NCBI RefSeq assembly: GCF_902859595.1
Contig: NZ_CADIJQ010000003.1
Span: forward strand, 124,001 to 188,000
DNA: 64,000 bases
Direction of reading: 5' to 3'
Source of the DNA: Achromobacter kerstersii
GTDB lineage: Bacteria > Pseudomonadota > Gammaproteobacteria > Burkholderiales > Burkholderiaceae_B
Part shown: positions 1 to 9,442 of the stretch, piece by piece
How positions within the stretch are numbered: position 1 is the stretch's first letter
Layout of the letters: the number at the start of each line of letters is the position of its first letter
Program-made: the position numbers and the translations under genes
The notes under the pieces: model-generated
Seen by the model: the letters and a program-made list of their open reading frames with translations, nothing else
Told to the model about the DNA's origin: nothing
Database searches by the model: none

Positions 1-1025
1 TGGCGCTGGTGGTGTCCGATGATCCGGTCATGCGTGAAACCGTCGAAACCGCCGCCATCGTGACGCGTATGTCGCCTAGTTTTGTGCGTTTCGGCTCGTT
101 CGAGCATTGGTCGTCTCGCCGCCAGCCAGACATGCTCAAAACGCTGGCCGATTATGTCGTTGACCGCTTCTATCCGGAATGCCGCGAGGCGTCAGCGGGC
201 GAGCCGCGGACTGATGCGGCCGTCTATATGAATCTGCTGCGCGCCGTCACGCGGCGTACCGCCTTGCTGATGGCCGATTGGCAGGCGGTGGGGTTTTGCC
301 ACGGGGTGATGAATACCGACAATATGTCGATCCTGGGCCTGACGCTGGACTACGGTCCGTATGGCTTCATGGATGGATTCCGTCTGGGCCATGTCTGCAA
401 CCATTCCGACACGGAAGGGCGCTATTCCTGGAACCGGCAGCCGTCAGTGGCGCTGTGGAATCTGTATCGCCTGGGCGGCAGCCTGCACACGCTCGTTCAA
501 GACGTGGAAGGGCTGCGCGCGGTGTTGGACGAGTACGAAGCGGTGTTCACCCGTGCCTTCCATGACCGGATGGGCGCCAAGCTGGGCTTGGCGGCATGGC
601 GGCCGGCTGACGAACCCTTGTTGGACGACCTGCTCAAGCTGATGGACGCCAACCAGGCGGATTTCACCTTGTCTTGGCGCAGGCTGGCGGATGCCGTGCT
701 GGGGCAGCGCAGCGCGTTTGAGGATTTATTCATTGACCGAGCCTCGGCCGCAGCCTGGCTGGACCGGCTGCTGGCGCGCCATCAGGAAGAGGGGCGGTCG
801 GCGCAAGACGTGGCAGACGCCATGAACCGCGTCAACCCGCTCTATGTCTTGCGTAATCATTTGGCCGAAGAGGCCATTCGCGCGGCGAAGACGGGCGATG
901 TCAGCGAGATCGATACGCTGATGACGCTGTTGCGCAATCCGTATGTGGCTCAAGCGGGCTATGAAAGGTATGCCGGGCTGCCGCCGGATTGGGCGGGCAG
1001 TTTGGAAGTCAGTTGCTCGTCTTGA
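1..1025 (+). CDS. selO: Protein adenylyltransferase SelO (YdiU/UPF0061), 3' part
   Basis: C-terminal ~340 residues of a SelO/YdiU pseudokinase. The reading frame is open to the left edge, so the start lies outside the window. The segment with MNTDNMSILG followed by DYGPYGFMD is the conserved SelO active-site region, where Asn and Asp act as metal ligands. The preceding SFVRFGSFEH stretch is also family-typical. The family transfers AMP from ATP to Ser/Thr/Tyr of target proteins and is linked to redox and oxidative-stress responses. Family members are usually about 480-500 aa, so roughly 150 residues are missing. The gene ends with TGA about 215 bp before the response-regulator gene. Family identity is secure; the targets cannot be told from sequence. 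Confidence 0.93.
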   Translation, partial: ALVVSDDPVMRETVETAAIVTRMSPSFVRFGSFEHWSSRRQPDMLKTLADYVVDRFYPECREASAGEPRTDAAVYMNLLRAVTRRTALLMADWQAVGFCHGVMNTDNMSILGLTLDYGPYGFMDGFRLGHVCNHSDTEGRYSWNRQPSVALWNLYRLGGSLHTLVQDVEGLRAVLDEYEAVFTRAFHDRMGAKLGLAAWRPADEPLLDDLLKLMDANQADFTLSWRRLADAVLGQRSAFEDLFIDRASAAAWLDRLLARHQEEGRSAQDVADAMNRVNPLYVLRNHLAEEAIRAAKTGDVSEIDTLMTLLRNPYVAQAGYERYAGLPPDWAGSLEVSCSS

Positions 1026-1096
1026 CGCAAAATGCGTTCGTTTCCGAAAATAAACTAACCAATTCTTGTGCTTTTACGAGAAAAAGCGGTGATAGG

Positions 1097-1124
1097 CAGT
1101 GAAATATGGCGTTTTTTTTCACTG
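1097..1124. promoter_or_regulatory. Inverted repeat upstream of response-regulator gene
   Basis: CAGTGAAA at 1097-1104 and TTTCACTG at 1117-1124 form a perfect 8-bp inverted repeat around a T-rich 12-nt centre. It lies in the 214-bp gap between selO and the response-regulator gene. It could be an operator or part of the selO transcription end. A second short palindrome, TTGTCGACAA, lies near 1207-1216. Neither can be assigned to a known regulator. Confidence 0.3.
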
Positions 1125-1239
1125 CAATCATTCGTTTCCATTGTAAATCTCGTAAGATTGTCGCCTGCGGGACACTCAGGATGGTATGCCGCATCCTTGG
1201 GGCATTTGTCGACAATTTTCAATATAAAGCACTCTGAAT

Positions 1240-1959
1240 ATGCCTGGCGCAGATGGTTTGCTATGTATCGGTCTGCTCGAGGATGATGCCGACTTCCGTG
1301 AGGAGTTGGCGTTAGGCTTGGGCGGATATGGTTTTCGGGTGGCATTTGCTTGCGACAATGCTGCGGCGTTTTATCGCCGATTGCAGGAGCAGCCGTGCGA
1401 TATCGTCATTTTGGATGCTCACCTGCCCGGCGAAGACGGATTCTCCGTCGCCACCCGCCTGCGCGCGTTGAGTCCGGTTGGCATCGTCATGCTGACGGGG
1501 CGCAGTGCGCTTGAGGATCGCGTGCGGGGGCTGGAAGGCGGGGCGGACGTCTATATGACAAAGCCCGTGGATTTGCTGGAGCTGAGCTCGGTCATTCGCA
1601 GCCTGGCCCGACGCATGCGTCTGGCCAAAGCCCCGCGCCCTGCGGATACCGAAACGCGGGCCTCGGCAGACAGCACGTGGTCATTGCAGGACGGAGGCTG
1701 GATTCTGGTGGCCCCCGACGGTGCGTCGCTGCATCTGAGCGCGCAGGAGCGAACCTTTCTGATGGCCTTGATGGATGCCGCCGGCAGCGCGGTCAGCCGC
1801 CAGGTCTTGGCGGAACTATTCCTGCCGGACAGCCCCGGTGGATTCGAACTGCGCCGCATCGACGTGCTGGTGAGCCGTCTGCGCGCCAAGGCGCAAAGCG
1901 CGGGGCTCAAATTGCCGGTGCTGTCTGTGCGCGGCCAGGGTTACGTGTTCGCGGCCTGA
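1240..1959 (+). CDS. OmpR-family two-component response regulator
   Basis: 239 aa. Residues ~8-125 form a receiver domain with an acidic pocket (EDD at 14-16), phosphoacceptor Asp59 in VILDAHLPG, the LTG switch threonine and the YMTKPVD lysine. Residues ~150-238 form a winged-helix DNA-binding domain (ERTFLMALMDA, then RIDVLVSRLRAK and RGQGYVF), which places it in the OmpR/PhoB class. The first ATG is used; no strong Shine-Dalgarno is visible before it. The gene converges on the histidine kinase gene on the other strand and the coding regions overlap by 19 bp. Proximity suggests these two are a cognate pair, although they are not co-transcribed. Given the surroundings it may control the adhesin or c-di-GMP genes, which is inference. 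Confidence 0.9.
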   Translation: MPGADGLLCIGLLEDDADFREELALGLGGYGFRVAFACDNAAAFYRRLQEQPCDIVILDAHLPGEDGFSVATRLRALSPVGIVMLTGRSALEDRVRGLEGGADVYMTKPVDLLELSSVIRSLARRMRLAKAPRPADTETRASADSTWSLQDGGWILVAPDGASLHLSAQERTFLMALMDAAGSAVSRQVLAELFLPDSPGGFELRRIDVLVSRLRAKAQSAGLKLPVLSVRGQGYVFAA

Positions 1960-3590
1960 GCGTCTGGCGAATCTGACGAATCGGCTGCGCTGGCGGGATT
2001 TGCCGGATTTTCCGAGCTCGCTGCGTTTACCTGGTCTGGCGAGTTTGCCGAATTTGCCTTCACTGGCAGCGTAATCACAAACCGGGTCCCCACGCCGACC
2101 GTGCTCTGCATGGTCAGAGACCCACCTTGGTTCTGGCAAATGCGGCGCGCCAGATACAGCCCGATCCCCATGCCCTGCGTTTCCCGGTGCGCGGAGCGCC
2201 GGAAATGCGGCTCGAAAATTCGAGTTTGTTCTTCCTCGCCAATGCCCGGGCCGCGGTCAACCACGGCAATCCACGCCATCGGCACGTCATTAACGCGAAC
2301 CTGGCCGGCTTCGATCTTGACCGGCTCGTTGGCAGGCGAATATTTGATGGCGTTGTGGATCAGGTTACGCACGACCACGCTGGTCAGCGGGCGGTCGCAA
2401 TAAACAGGCAATTGATCATCGGCCTGTACCACGAGCGCGTGCGCGGTGTCGGGCTGCATGGCGGTCACGACGTCGCGGGCCAGTTCGGCCAGATCGGTGT
2501 ATTCGCCACGCGGCGTCCAGGCCTGCTCTTCAAGTCGGTCCTGATTCAGCAGTTGGTCCATCAGCTCTGTCATGCGGGCAACCGAGCGATGAATGCGGCC
2601 CAAGCGATTGTCAACGGCTTCGCCACTGTCAGACAGAATCATGTCCAGCGATTGCGCCGCCGCGCTGATCGTCGCCAGCGGCGCGCGCAATTCGTGGGAG
2701 ATCAACGCATTCATCTGCCGCTGGGTGTCCAGCGCGCCCGCCAACTCGGCCAGGCGCAGCTCACCTTGGGCGACATGTTCGGCATCGGCGTAATCGTGTG
2801 CTGGCTGTTTTGCGCTGAGGGGCGGGCGGCTCTGCCGCGCCAGGGCCACACTGAGCAAGGCGCCAAAAACCAATAGCAACCGGACCAGTTCGGCCACGGT
2901 GCCGGCGTTGTCGGCTCCATCGGACAACCATGCGTCATGCCCCAGCATCCACGCTGACGCTACATACACACCGGCCAAGGCGAGCGACAGCAGGCGATCC
3001 GTCTTGCGCAGCAATGTGCGTGCGCCGAACCACAGGCAAAGCGGCACGCTGATGCCCGCACAGACGCCGGCGATCAAGGCGGGGATCAGGCCGTTCTCGG
3101 TTTCATAGACGAAGATCAGCGCCAGCGCGGCCACGCCCGCAAGCACGATGGCAAGTCCGCGGCAAGCGCTCGCCAGCAAGGAAGCTTGCGGGGTATCGGC
3201 AAACCGCGTGGCAAGCAGTGGCGCGGTCAGCGCCAGCAAGGCAGCAAAGGAACCGGCTTGCAATGCGCCGGGAGGCAAGAAGGCGGGCAGCGACCGGAAC
3301 AGGCCTTCCAGCAGCATGAAGGCCAGTCCCGCGCCGAAGAGGGCGTCACGGGTGTAGCCCCACGCCACCACGCACGCCAGGCCGCAAGCCATCGCGACCC
3401 CGGCCGTCAGGCCAAGTTGCATGTCGTCGTAGGAGCCATTCAAGCCATACGCCCACACCACACCCGGCCAGAGCAACACGCACAGCAGCATGCCGAATCG
3501 CGACAGCGAGGCTTGCGATCCGGCGAGGGCACGATGCACACGTTGTTGGCGAAAACGCCAGCGGGTGCGAAGAAACAATCCTTCCGTCAA
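1941..3590 (-). CDS. Multi-pass membrane sensor histidine kinase
   Basis: 549 aa. Residues ~33-250 hold about seven or eight hydrophobic segments, so the sensor is membrane-embedded rather than a classic periplasmic domain. The HisKA H-box ISHELRAP places the phospho-accepting His at 299. The HATPase_c domain follows with N-box NLIHNAIKYS, G1 DRGPGIG and G2 GMGIGLYLARRI. The last ~40 residues are a low-complexity Ser/Asn/Pro/Ala tail. The TTG start overlaps the stop of the upstream LapD-like gene in a TTGA junction, implying translational coupling. An internal ATG at residue 34 is an alternative start but would cut close to the first membrane segment. The probable partner is the convergent OmpR-type regulator. 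Confidence 0.88.
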   Translation of the reverse strand: MTEGLFLRTRWRFRQQRVHRALAGSQASLSRFGMLLCVLLWPGVVWAYGLNGSYDDMQLGLTAGVAMACGLACVVAWGYTRDALFGAGLAFMLLEGLFRSLPAFLPPGALQAGSFAALLALTAPLLATRFADTPQASLLASACRGLAIVLAGVAALALIFVYETENGLIPALIAGVCAGISVPLCLWFGARTLLRKTDRLLSLALAGVYVASAWMLGHDAWLSDGADNAGTVAELVRLLLVFGALLSVALARQSRPPLSAKQPAHDYADAEHVAQGELRLAELAGALDTQRQMNALISHELRAPLATISAAAQSLDMILSDSGEAVDNRLGRIHRSVARMTELMDQLLNQDRLEEQAWTPRGEYTDLAELARDVVTAMQPDTAHALVVQADDQLPVYCDRPLTSVVVRNLIHNAIKYSPANEPVKIEAGQVRVNDVPMAWIAVVDRGPGIGEEEQTRIFEPHFRRSAHRETQGMGIGLYLARRICQNQGGSLTMQSTVGVGTRFVITLPVKANSANSPDQVNAASSENPANPASAADSSDSPDAQAANT

Positions 3591-5557
3591 CTAGGAACCC
3601 ATTGGTGATCCGGCGCGAGGCCGCGCGTATGGGCGAAGTTTACGACAGCCCCGCGGATTGCGCGGACGCCAAGGTCTTCCAAAATCTCTTGGGTGGCGGA
3701 ATCGGGCACATCTTCGGCGTAAACCGCCATGTCCAATGTCGTGGCCGTGGCCACGACCGTGGCGGCCAGATGTTGGCTGCCAGGGCTGTGAAGCAAGCCG
3801 GTAATAAAGCCGCCGCACAGTTTCAGATACGACACCGGGTACTCATGCAGCCGTTCCATCGCGCCGAATTGCTGTGACAGCCGCGACACCCCGACACGTG
3901 CGCCGGCGGCGGTGACGATGTCGCACAGCTGGCGCAGGTCGCTGCCTTGCTCGACGAGGCCTGCGGCGTCCACTTCAATGATCAGGCGTGCCGTCAGCGC
4001 CGGCCGGTCTGCCAGCATGCGCTCCAATCGGGAAAGAAAGGACGTCTGCGCGAGCGAGGCCAGTGATACGGGCACCGTCAGCGATTCGGAATGCGTGAAC
4101 AGCCAATCCATGCCCAGGCGGATAGCCTGAATATCGCATTCGGCTGACAGGCCCAGCCGGACGGCAGGCGGCATGAAAATCGAAGCTGGAACGGGATCGC
4201 CGCCAGAGGTGTCGTGCAGGGTCAAGCTGGCTTCGTAATGCAGCAGTGCGCCCGACACGTCATAGAGCGGCAATACCGATAGCGAAAAGCGGTGCTGCTC
4301 CAGCGCCGTCGCCAAGGCGTCGTGCCAGCTGTATTCACCTATACGCGTGCTGTCGGCCGCTTGGCTGGCGGGCGCAATCTGGTCATCGTCGGCACTTTCC
4401 GCGCACATCAGCGCATGGTCCAGCCGCGCCAGCGTATCGCTCATGTTGTCGCCCGGCGCGAACGCCGTCATGGCCAGCGCCCAGCGGCACCACCCGTACT
4501 TATCCATCGGCACCCGCAGCGACCGCAGCTCACGGCGCACGCGTTCGGCCAGCAGGCTGGCTTGCGGCGCGGACGTGCGGGGCATGAGGAGAGCGAAGTC
4601 CGAACCGCTGATGCGTGCGATTTGCGCATCCGGCCCGCCGAACTCGGCAATCAGCTTGCGTAGACGGTCCGAGGATGAACGCAGCCACTGGTCCGTAAAC
4701 GCCCGCGACAAATGGCGATTAATCTGCGCCAGGTCACGCTGCCGGAACATCAGGATATGGCCTGCGGATTCAGACGACTTGTCAGCCAGCGCCGACCTGA
4801 ACTGGTCAACAAAATATTTGCGGTTGTGCAGGCGGGTGATGGGGTCCCGATAGATCTCGCTTTGCAGGGACTCGATCTTGGCGTTCTGTTCTTCGACCGT
4901 CGCGGCCACGCGGCGCTGGGCGTCGACCAGCGCTTGGTCCACCCCCGCCAGCTCGCACGACCCGGCAGGCGCCGTACTGTTGCCGGGGGCCAATGCGCGA
5001 ACGCGTTCGCAGATGTCGCGCGACGTTCGCGTCTCAATCCATCGCACCAGGTTCACGGCGAACAATGACCAGAAGACGCCCGCGGCCAACACCAAGCCCA
5101 GCACGCGCACGCCGCCTTGCCACAGCGTATCGCGCGCCAATCGCGTGTCGGCCTGTACCGTGACGGTGCCTCGGACACGGCCGTCCGCCGACACATACGG
5201 GCGTGATATCGCGGGTGCCTGCACGTTCAGCCACGCGTTGCGCCAGTCCCCGTCTCGCGTCGAAGCGCCAGGCTGCTTTTGCCGTTCGACGACCGGGGTG
5301 CCCCCTTCGTTTGTGATACGCACCAGCGCATACAAGCCCTGCCCAAACAGCTCATCCGCCAAGACGGCCCGGTCCCCGGCGCTGGACGGAGAGTGGGACA
5401 GCGCCCAGGTCAGGGCGCTGGCGCCGCCTTCACTTTGTTGCGTCAGCTGCGTGTTCAGATAGCGGTGAGCAGCCAACATCCCCAGCGCCTGAGCGCCGAG
5501 CAGGATGAAGCCGATCAAGAGGGCAGTGCAAAGAAGTATCCGGCGTAATGTCGACAT
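3587..5557 (-). CDS. Second LapD-like c-di-GMP receptor (degenerate GGDEF-EAL)
   Basis: 656 aa from ATG at 5557, which has an AAGGGAAT ribosome site; an upstream in-frame start at 5596 is less likely. Layout matches LapD: TM1 ~7-27, periplasmic LapD/MoxY-type domain ~28-155, TM2 ~158-180, HAMP-like stretch, GGDEF-like ~240-395, EAL-like ~415-655. Both catalytic sites are degenerate. SGSDF replaces GGDEF, YEASL replaces the EAL signature, and the metal-binding DDFG motif is replaced by SRLSQQFG. It should therefore bind rather than make or cut c-di-GMP. In the periplasmic loop where the other LapD has Trp125, this protein has ADGRVRG with no Trp. It is coupled to the downstream kinase gene. 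It may be an inside-out receptor with a partner other than LapG. Confidence 0.82.
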   Translation of the reverse strand: MSTLRRILLCTALLIGFILLGAQALGMLAAHRYLNTQLTQQSEGGASALTWALSHSPSSAGDRAVLADELFGQGLYALVRITNEGGTPVVERQKQPGASTRDGDWRNAWLNVQAPAISRPYVSADGRVRGTVTVQADTRLARDTLWQGGVRVLGLVLAAGVFWSLFAVNLVRWIETRTSRDICERVRALAPGNSTAPAGSCELAGVDQALVDAQRRVAATVEEQNAKIESLQSEIYRDPITRLHNRKYFVDQFRSALADKSSESAGHILMFRQRDLAQINRHLSRAFTDQWLRSSSDRLRKLIAEFGGPDAQIARISGSDFALLMPRTSAPQASLLAERVRRELRSLRVPMDKYGWCRWALAMTAFAPGDNMSDTLARLDHALMCAESADDDQIAPASQAADSTRIGEYSWHDALATALEQHRFSLSVLPLYDVSGALLHYEASLTLHDTSGGDPVPASIFMPPAVRLGLSAECDIQAIRLGMDWLFTHSESLTVPVSLASLAQTSFLSRLERMLADRPALTARLIIEVDAAGLVEQGSDLRQLCDIVTAAGARVGVSRLSQQFGAMERLHEYPVSYLKLCGGFITGLLHSPGSQHLAATVVATATTLDMAVYAEDVPDSATQEILEDLGVRAIRGAVVNFAHTRGLAPDHQWVPS

Positions 5558-6085
5558 GGGTGTGGGATTCCCTTCGCGGGCAGTGAGCCAGTTCATCGCA
5601 ATACTGGCGGGCCGCCGGTTAAAGGGGGCGTCGGGCTACGAGTGTGCCCGACGGAAAAAAACCTGGATAAGAAACGTGACACACGTTACTAATACCGCAG
5701 TGGCGCCTCGGACACTGTAATTCGGTATGTCACAGAACGTACAGAATATTACGAAAATCGCCACCATATCTGACAACCTGTGCAATTATTTCGATCGTGA
5801 TAATTGCCCGATTGAGAACTATTGAGACAGGGCGTATTAATTTTTGGGCGTTGGCTGTCGTAGTAAGGGTAGGGCATGGATCTTTGGACCGGCCAGCACA
5901 TGCTACCCAAGGACCACATGACCATCCACGAGCAACCTGAGAGCCTTAGGATTTCAAGGAAAAGAGGCGCGTTGCCTCTGAAGTGTGGCGTTTTTTTGCG
6001 AAAATAATGCATAATTTAAAAAATGTTACAGCCCTTGGGTTCTTTCTTGGACCGCAACGCCAGGGGTTTCTAGATAGGGGGCTCC
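5558..6085. promoter_or_regulatory. Divergent intergenic control region between lapD-like and EAL genes
   Basis: About 530 bp without a convincing gene, more A+T-rich than the flanks, separating two divergently transcribed c-di-GMP genes. Three dyads are visible. AACGTG-ACA-CACGTT lies at 5673-5687. GCAATTAT and ATAATTGC lie at 5782-5789 and 5800-5807. AGAGGC-gcgtt-GCCTCT lies at 5963-5979, with a T7 run at 5991-5997. An extended -10-like TGCATAAT lies near 6008. The first two look like transcription-factor sites and the third like a weak attenuator or terminator ahead of the EAL gene. No regulator can be named. Confidence 0.45.
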
Positions 6086-7468
6086 GTGCGTGAGAGTTAC
6101 CTGCTCGCACTGTGCCTGACGCTCGCGGGCGCACTTGCGGCGATAAGCGTGTTCTTTGTTCGCAGGGAACGCGCATTGCGTCACCGGCTGACGCGCGATG
6201 AATTGACCGGCGTCCTTAGCCAGCAGGAGCTGCATCGTCGCGCGCGTTTGTTGCTGGCCCAGAAAGAAGGGCCGGCGCGCCGGGGCGCCTTTTTCCTGGT
6301 CAGCTTTGAGCAATACGCCGAGATCAGCGCGATGCTGCGCGCCGGCGAAGAGCAGGCGCTGCTGGTGCAAGTGGCCAATCGGCTGGGTTTGCTGGCCCGC
6401 ACGCTGGGGGGCTTGGTGGCGCGTACCGGTACCGACGCCTTCACGCTCTGTGTGCCCGAGGTGGATGAGCCCGGAGCAGCGCAGGTGTCGGCCAAACTGC
6501 TGGAAGATCTGAGCGTGCCTTATGAGCTGGGTGGCCGCCCGCTGATTGCGGTCTTCCGCATCGGAGCGGCGTTGTACCCCGAGCACGGCCGCACCGTGGA
6601 AGAGCTGCAACGCTGCGTCCAGGTAGCCATGGTTCCCTTGAAAGAGCGTGGCAACCCGGGATGGAATCTGTTTGATTTCAGGCTGTTAGCCCGCCATCGG
6701 GACGAGCAAGGCCTAGAAAACGACCTGCGTCTGGCGCTGACCACGCCCGCCATGGAACAGTTCGAATTGTTCTATCAGCCGGTCTGCGATAGCGGCACCG
6801 GAGTGGTGCAAGGGTGCGAGGCGCTGCTGCGTTGGCATCACCCCACGCTGGGCAGTGTGTCGCCCGCCGTCACCATCGAGCTGGCGGAACGCAGCGGCCT
6901 GATCGTGCCGCTGGGCGCATGGATTCTGGAACGCGCCTGCTCCCAAGCCGCGCAGTGGCCGGCGGCTTGGCGCGTGCATGTGAATTTGTCGGTCAAGCAG
7001 ATGAACGAGGACGGCCTGGTGCAACTCGTGTCGGATGTGCTGGCTGCCACGGAACTGTCACCCCGCAAGCTGGTGCTTGAGATCACGGAATCGATCTTCA
7101 TCCTGCATTACGAGCGGCATGTGAAGATTCTGAACATCCTGCGCGCGCAAGGCATCGGCGTTGCGCTTGACGATTTTGGCTGCGGCTATTCCAGTCTGAA
7201 TCATCTTCGCCACCTGCCCATCGATTGGGTGAAGATCGATCGCAGCTTCATCTCGGCGCTGGAATCCGATGCCGGCAGCCGCGAAGTCGTCTCTGCGCTG
7301 TTCGGCCTGTGCCAGGCGATGCGCCTGCCCGTCGTGGCCGAAGGCGTTGAAACCGAAGGTCAGCGCGAAATCCTGAAGTCCCTGGGTTGCCGCGTCATGC
7401 AGGGATTCCTGCTGGGACGGCCGGCGCCTGCCGCCGAAATCCAGGCTTTGGCCGCGGCGGTGTCATAA
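6086..7468 (+). CDS. Membrane GGDEF-EAL protein, probable c-di-GMP phosphodiesterase
   Basis: 460 aa. The GTG start is preceded by GATAGGGGG. One N-terminal membrane segment (~5-23) is followed by a GGDEF domain with a degenerate site (GTDAF in place of GGDEF). The EAL domain (~225-455) is intact: CEALLRW for the EAL signature, EITES, DDFGCGYSSL for the metal pair, KIDRSF and AEGVETE. It should hydrolyse c-di-GMP to pGpG. It lies 500 bp from the LapD-like gene and 36 bp before aroC, so transcription may continue into aroC. In this neighbourhood it is a natural candidate for lowering c-di-GMP and triggering adhesin release, which is inference. Confidence 0.9.
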   Translation: MRESYLLALCLTLAGALAAISVFFVRRERALRHRLTRDELTGVLSQQELHRRARLLLAQKEGPARRGAFFLVSFEQYAEISAMLRAGEEQALLVQVANRLGLLARTLGGLVARTGTDAFTLCVPEVDEPGAAQVSAKLLEDLSVPYELGGRPLIAVFRIGAALYPEHGRTVEELQRCVQVAMVPLKERGNPGWNLFDFRLLARHRDEQGLENDLRLALTTPAMEQFELFYQPVCDSGTGVVQGCEALLRWHHPTLGSVSPAVTIELAERSGLIVPLGAWILERACSQAAQWPAAWRVHVNLSVKQMNEDGLVQLVSDVLAATELSPRKLVLEITESIFILHYERHVKILNILRAQGIGVALDDFGCGYSSLNHLRHLPIDWVKIDRSFISALESDAGSREVVSALFGLCQAMRLPVVAEGVETEGQREILKSLGCRVMQGFLLGRPAPAAEIQALAAAVS

Positions 7469-7504
7469 TCTGGGTTGCTCGCAAACCCGACCTGTTGACC
7501 TCCT

Positions 7505-8572
7505 ATGCCCGGCAATACCCTAGGTACCCTTTTTACCGTCACGAATTTCGGCGAATCCCACGGGCCGGCCATCGGTTGCGTCGTGGATGGCTGTCCTCCG
7601 GGGCTGAGCCTGGACGCCGCCGATATCCAGCTTGAATTGGATCGCCGCCGCCCTGGCACCTCGCGTCACGTGACGCAGCGCCAGGAAGCCGACCAAGTCG
7701 AAATCCTGTCGGGTGTGTACGAAGGCGTGACCACGGGCACCCCCATTGGTCTGCTGATCCGCAACACGGATGCGCGCAGCAAAGACTATTCCAACATCGC
7801 CGACACGTTCCGCCCCGGCCATGCCGATTACGCCTACTGGCGCAAGTTCGGCGTGCGCGATCCGCGCGGCGGCGGCCGGTCGTCGGCCCGCCTGACGGCG
7901 CCCACGGTTGCCGCCGGCGCCATCGCCAAGAAATGGCTGGCCGAACAATACGGCGTGAAAGTGCGTGGCTACATGAGCCAGCTGGGTCCCATCGAGATTC
8001 CTTTCGTGACGTGGGACGAAGTTCCGAACAACGCGTTTTACGCACCCAATGCCGACGTCGTACCTGAGCTGGAAGCCTACATGGACCAGTTGCGCCGCGA
8101 CGGCGATTCCATCGGCGCGCGCATTGAAGTCGTTGCCGAAAACCTGCCAGCGGGCTGGGGCGAACCCATTTACGACCGCCTGGACGCCGACATCGCTCAC
8201 GTGATGATGGGCTTGAACGCCGTCAAGGGCGTGTCGATTGGGGCGGGCTTTGCCAGCATTGCGCAACGCGGCTCCGAGCACGGCGACGAAATCACGCCAG
8301 ACGGTTTCCTGACCAACCACGCGGGCGGCGTGCTGGGCGGTATCTCGACCGGCCAGCCGATCACCGTGTCGCTGGCCATCAAACCCACGTCCAGCATTCG
8401 TGTCGAGCGCCGTTCGGTCAATCGCGCCAATGAACCCACCGTCGTGCAGACGCTGGGCCGCCATGATCCGTGCGTGGGCATCCGCGCAACCCCGATTGCC
8501 GAAGCGATGCTTGCTCTGGTGCTGATCGACCACGCCCTGCGTCATCGCGGGCAGTGCGGCGACCCCATCTGA
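7505..8572 (+). CDS. aroC: Chorismate synthase
   Basis: 355 aa, within the normal family length. It converts 5-enolpyruvylshikimate-3-phosphate to chorismate using reduced FMN, the last common step of aromatic amino-acid synthesis. Diagnostic motifs are [10 protein letters not shown] near the N terminus, the [14 protein letters not shown] segment, [12 protein letters not shown], and [11 protein letters not shown] near the C terminus. It starts at an ATG 36 bp after the EAL protein gene and is followed 42 bp later by the M48 protease gene. It is a housekeeping gene embedded in the c-di-GMP and adhesin region. Confidence 0.97.
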   Translation: MPGNTLGTLFTVTNFGESHGPAIGCVVDGCPPGLSLDAADIQLELDRRRPGTSRHVTQRQEADQVEILSGVYEGVTTGTPIGLLIRNTDARSKDYSNIADTFRPGHADYAYWRKFGVRDPRGGGRSSARLTAPTVAAGAIAKKWLAEQYGVKVRGYMSQLGPIEIPFVTWDEVPNNAFYAPNADVVPELEAYMDQLRRDGDSIGARIEVVAENLPAGWGEPIYDRLDADIAHVMMGLNAVKGVSIGAGFASIAQRGSEHGDEITPDGFLTNHAGGVLGGISTGQPITVSLAIKPTSSIRVERRSVNRANEPTVVQTLGRHDPCVGIRATPIAEAMLALVLIDHALRHRGQCGDPI

Positions 8573-8614
8573 TCTATCCCCGGCAGTCTTGCCCATCGTC
8601 TCCAGGAGGCCGAT

Positions 8615-9442
8615 TTGAACCGTAAACGTCATCTGTTGCGCGGCACGGCCGTCGCGCTGGCGCTGACTGCGCTAGCCGGTTGCACCGGCATGAACACCAC
8701 GCAGTCCGGCGCCATCGGCGTGAACCGCACGCAGTACATGTCCAGCCTGGTGCCCTCGCAGGCGCTGGAGCAAGAAGCCAGCCAGCAATACACCGACATC
8801 CTCAAGCAGGCCCAAGCCAAGGGGCTGCTGGATCGCGATGCGCAGCAGGTGGCACGCGTGCGCGCCATTTCCCAGCGGCTGATCGCGCAAGCGGGGGTGT
8901 TCCGCCCCGACGCCAGCGCCTGGAAGTGGGAAGTGCATGTGCTGTCCAGCGACGAGGTCAACGCCTGGTGCATGCCGGGCGGCAAAATCGCGGTCTATAC
9001 CGGCCTGATTTCGAAGATCAAACCCACCGATGACGAGCTGGCCGCCGTGCTGGGCCACGAAATTGCCCATGCCTTGCGCGAGCACGCGCGCGAACGCGTA
9101 TCGCAGCAGATGGCCACGAACCTGGGCTTGCAGGTCTTGTCGATTGCCACCGGTTCCAGTGCGGCAGGTGATCTGGGCGGGGAACTCACCAATGTGATGT
9201 TCACCTTGCCGAACAGCCGCACGCACGAGACCGAAGCGGATCGCATGGGCGTGGAACTGGCGGCCCGCGCGGGCTTTGACCCGCGCGCCGCCGTCACGCT
9301 GTGGCAGAAGATGGGCGCGGCGGACAGCGGCAATGCGCCGCCCGAAATCCTGTCTACGCACCCGTCGGCGGCCTCGCGTATTACCGACTTGCAGGCCGCC
9401 GCGCAGCAGGTGATGCCGCTGTATCAGCAGGTCAAGAAGTAG
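8615..9442 (+). CDS. Outer-membrane-type lipoprotein M48 metalloprotease (LoiP/BepA-like)
   Basis: 275 aa. It starts at TTG with a strong AGGAGG five bases upstream. The signal peptide ends in a lipobox (LTALAGC, Cys23), predicting a lipoprotein. The zinc site HEIAH lies at 148-152, and the third ligand is the Glu in ETEADRMG. This is the architecture of small M48 periplasmic proteases such as LoiP and YcaL, which help in outer-membrane protein quality control. It lacks the C-terminal TPR of BepA. Its 3' end overlaps the lapD gene on the opposite strand by 11 bp. Substrate unknown. A role in quality control of the abundant exported adhesin is possible but unsupported. Confidence 0.9.
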   Translation: MNRKRHLLRGTAVALALTALAGCTGMNTTQSGAIGVNRTQYMSSLVPSQALEQEASQQYTDILKQAQAKGLLDRDAQQVARVRAISQRLIAQAGVFRPDASAWKWEVHVLSSDEVNAWCMPGGKIAVYTGLISKIKPTDDELAAVLGHEIAHALREHARERVSQQMATNLGLQVLSIATGSSAAGDLGGELTNVMFTLPNSRTHETEADRMGVELAARAGFDPRAAVTLWQKMGAADSGNAPPEILSTHPSAASRITDLQAAAQQVMPLYQQVKK

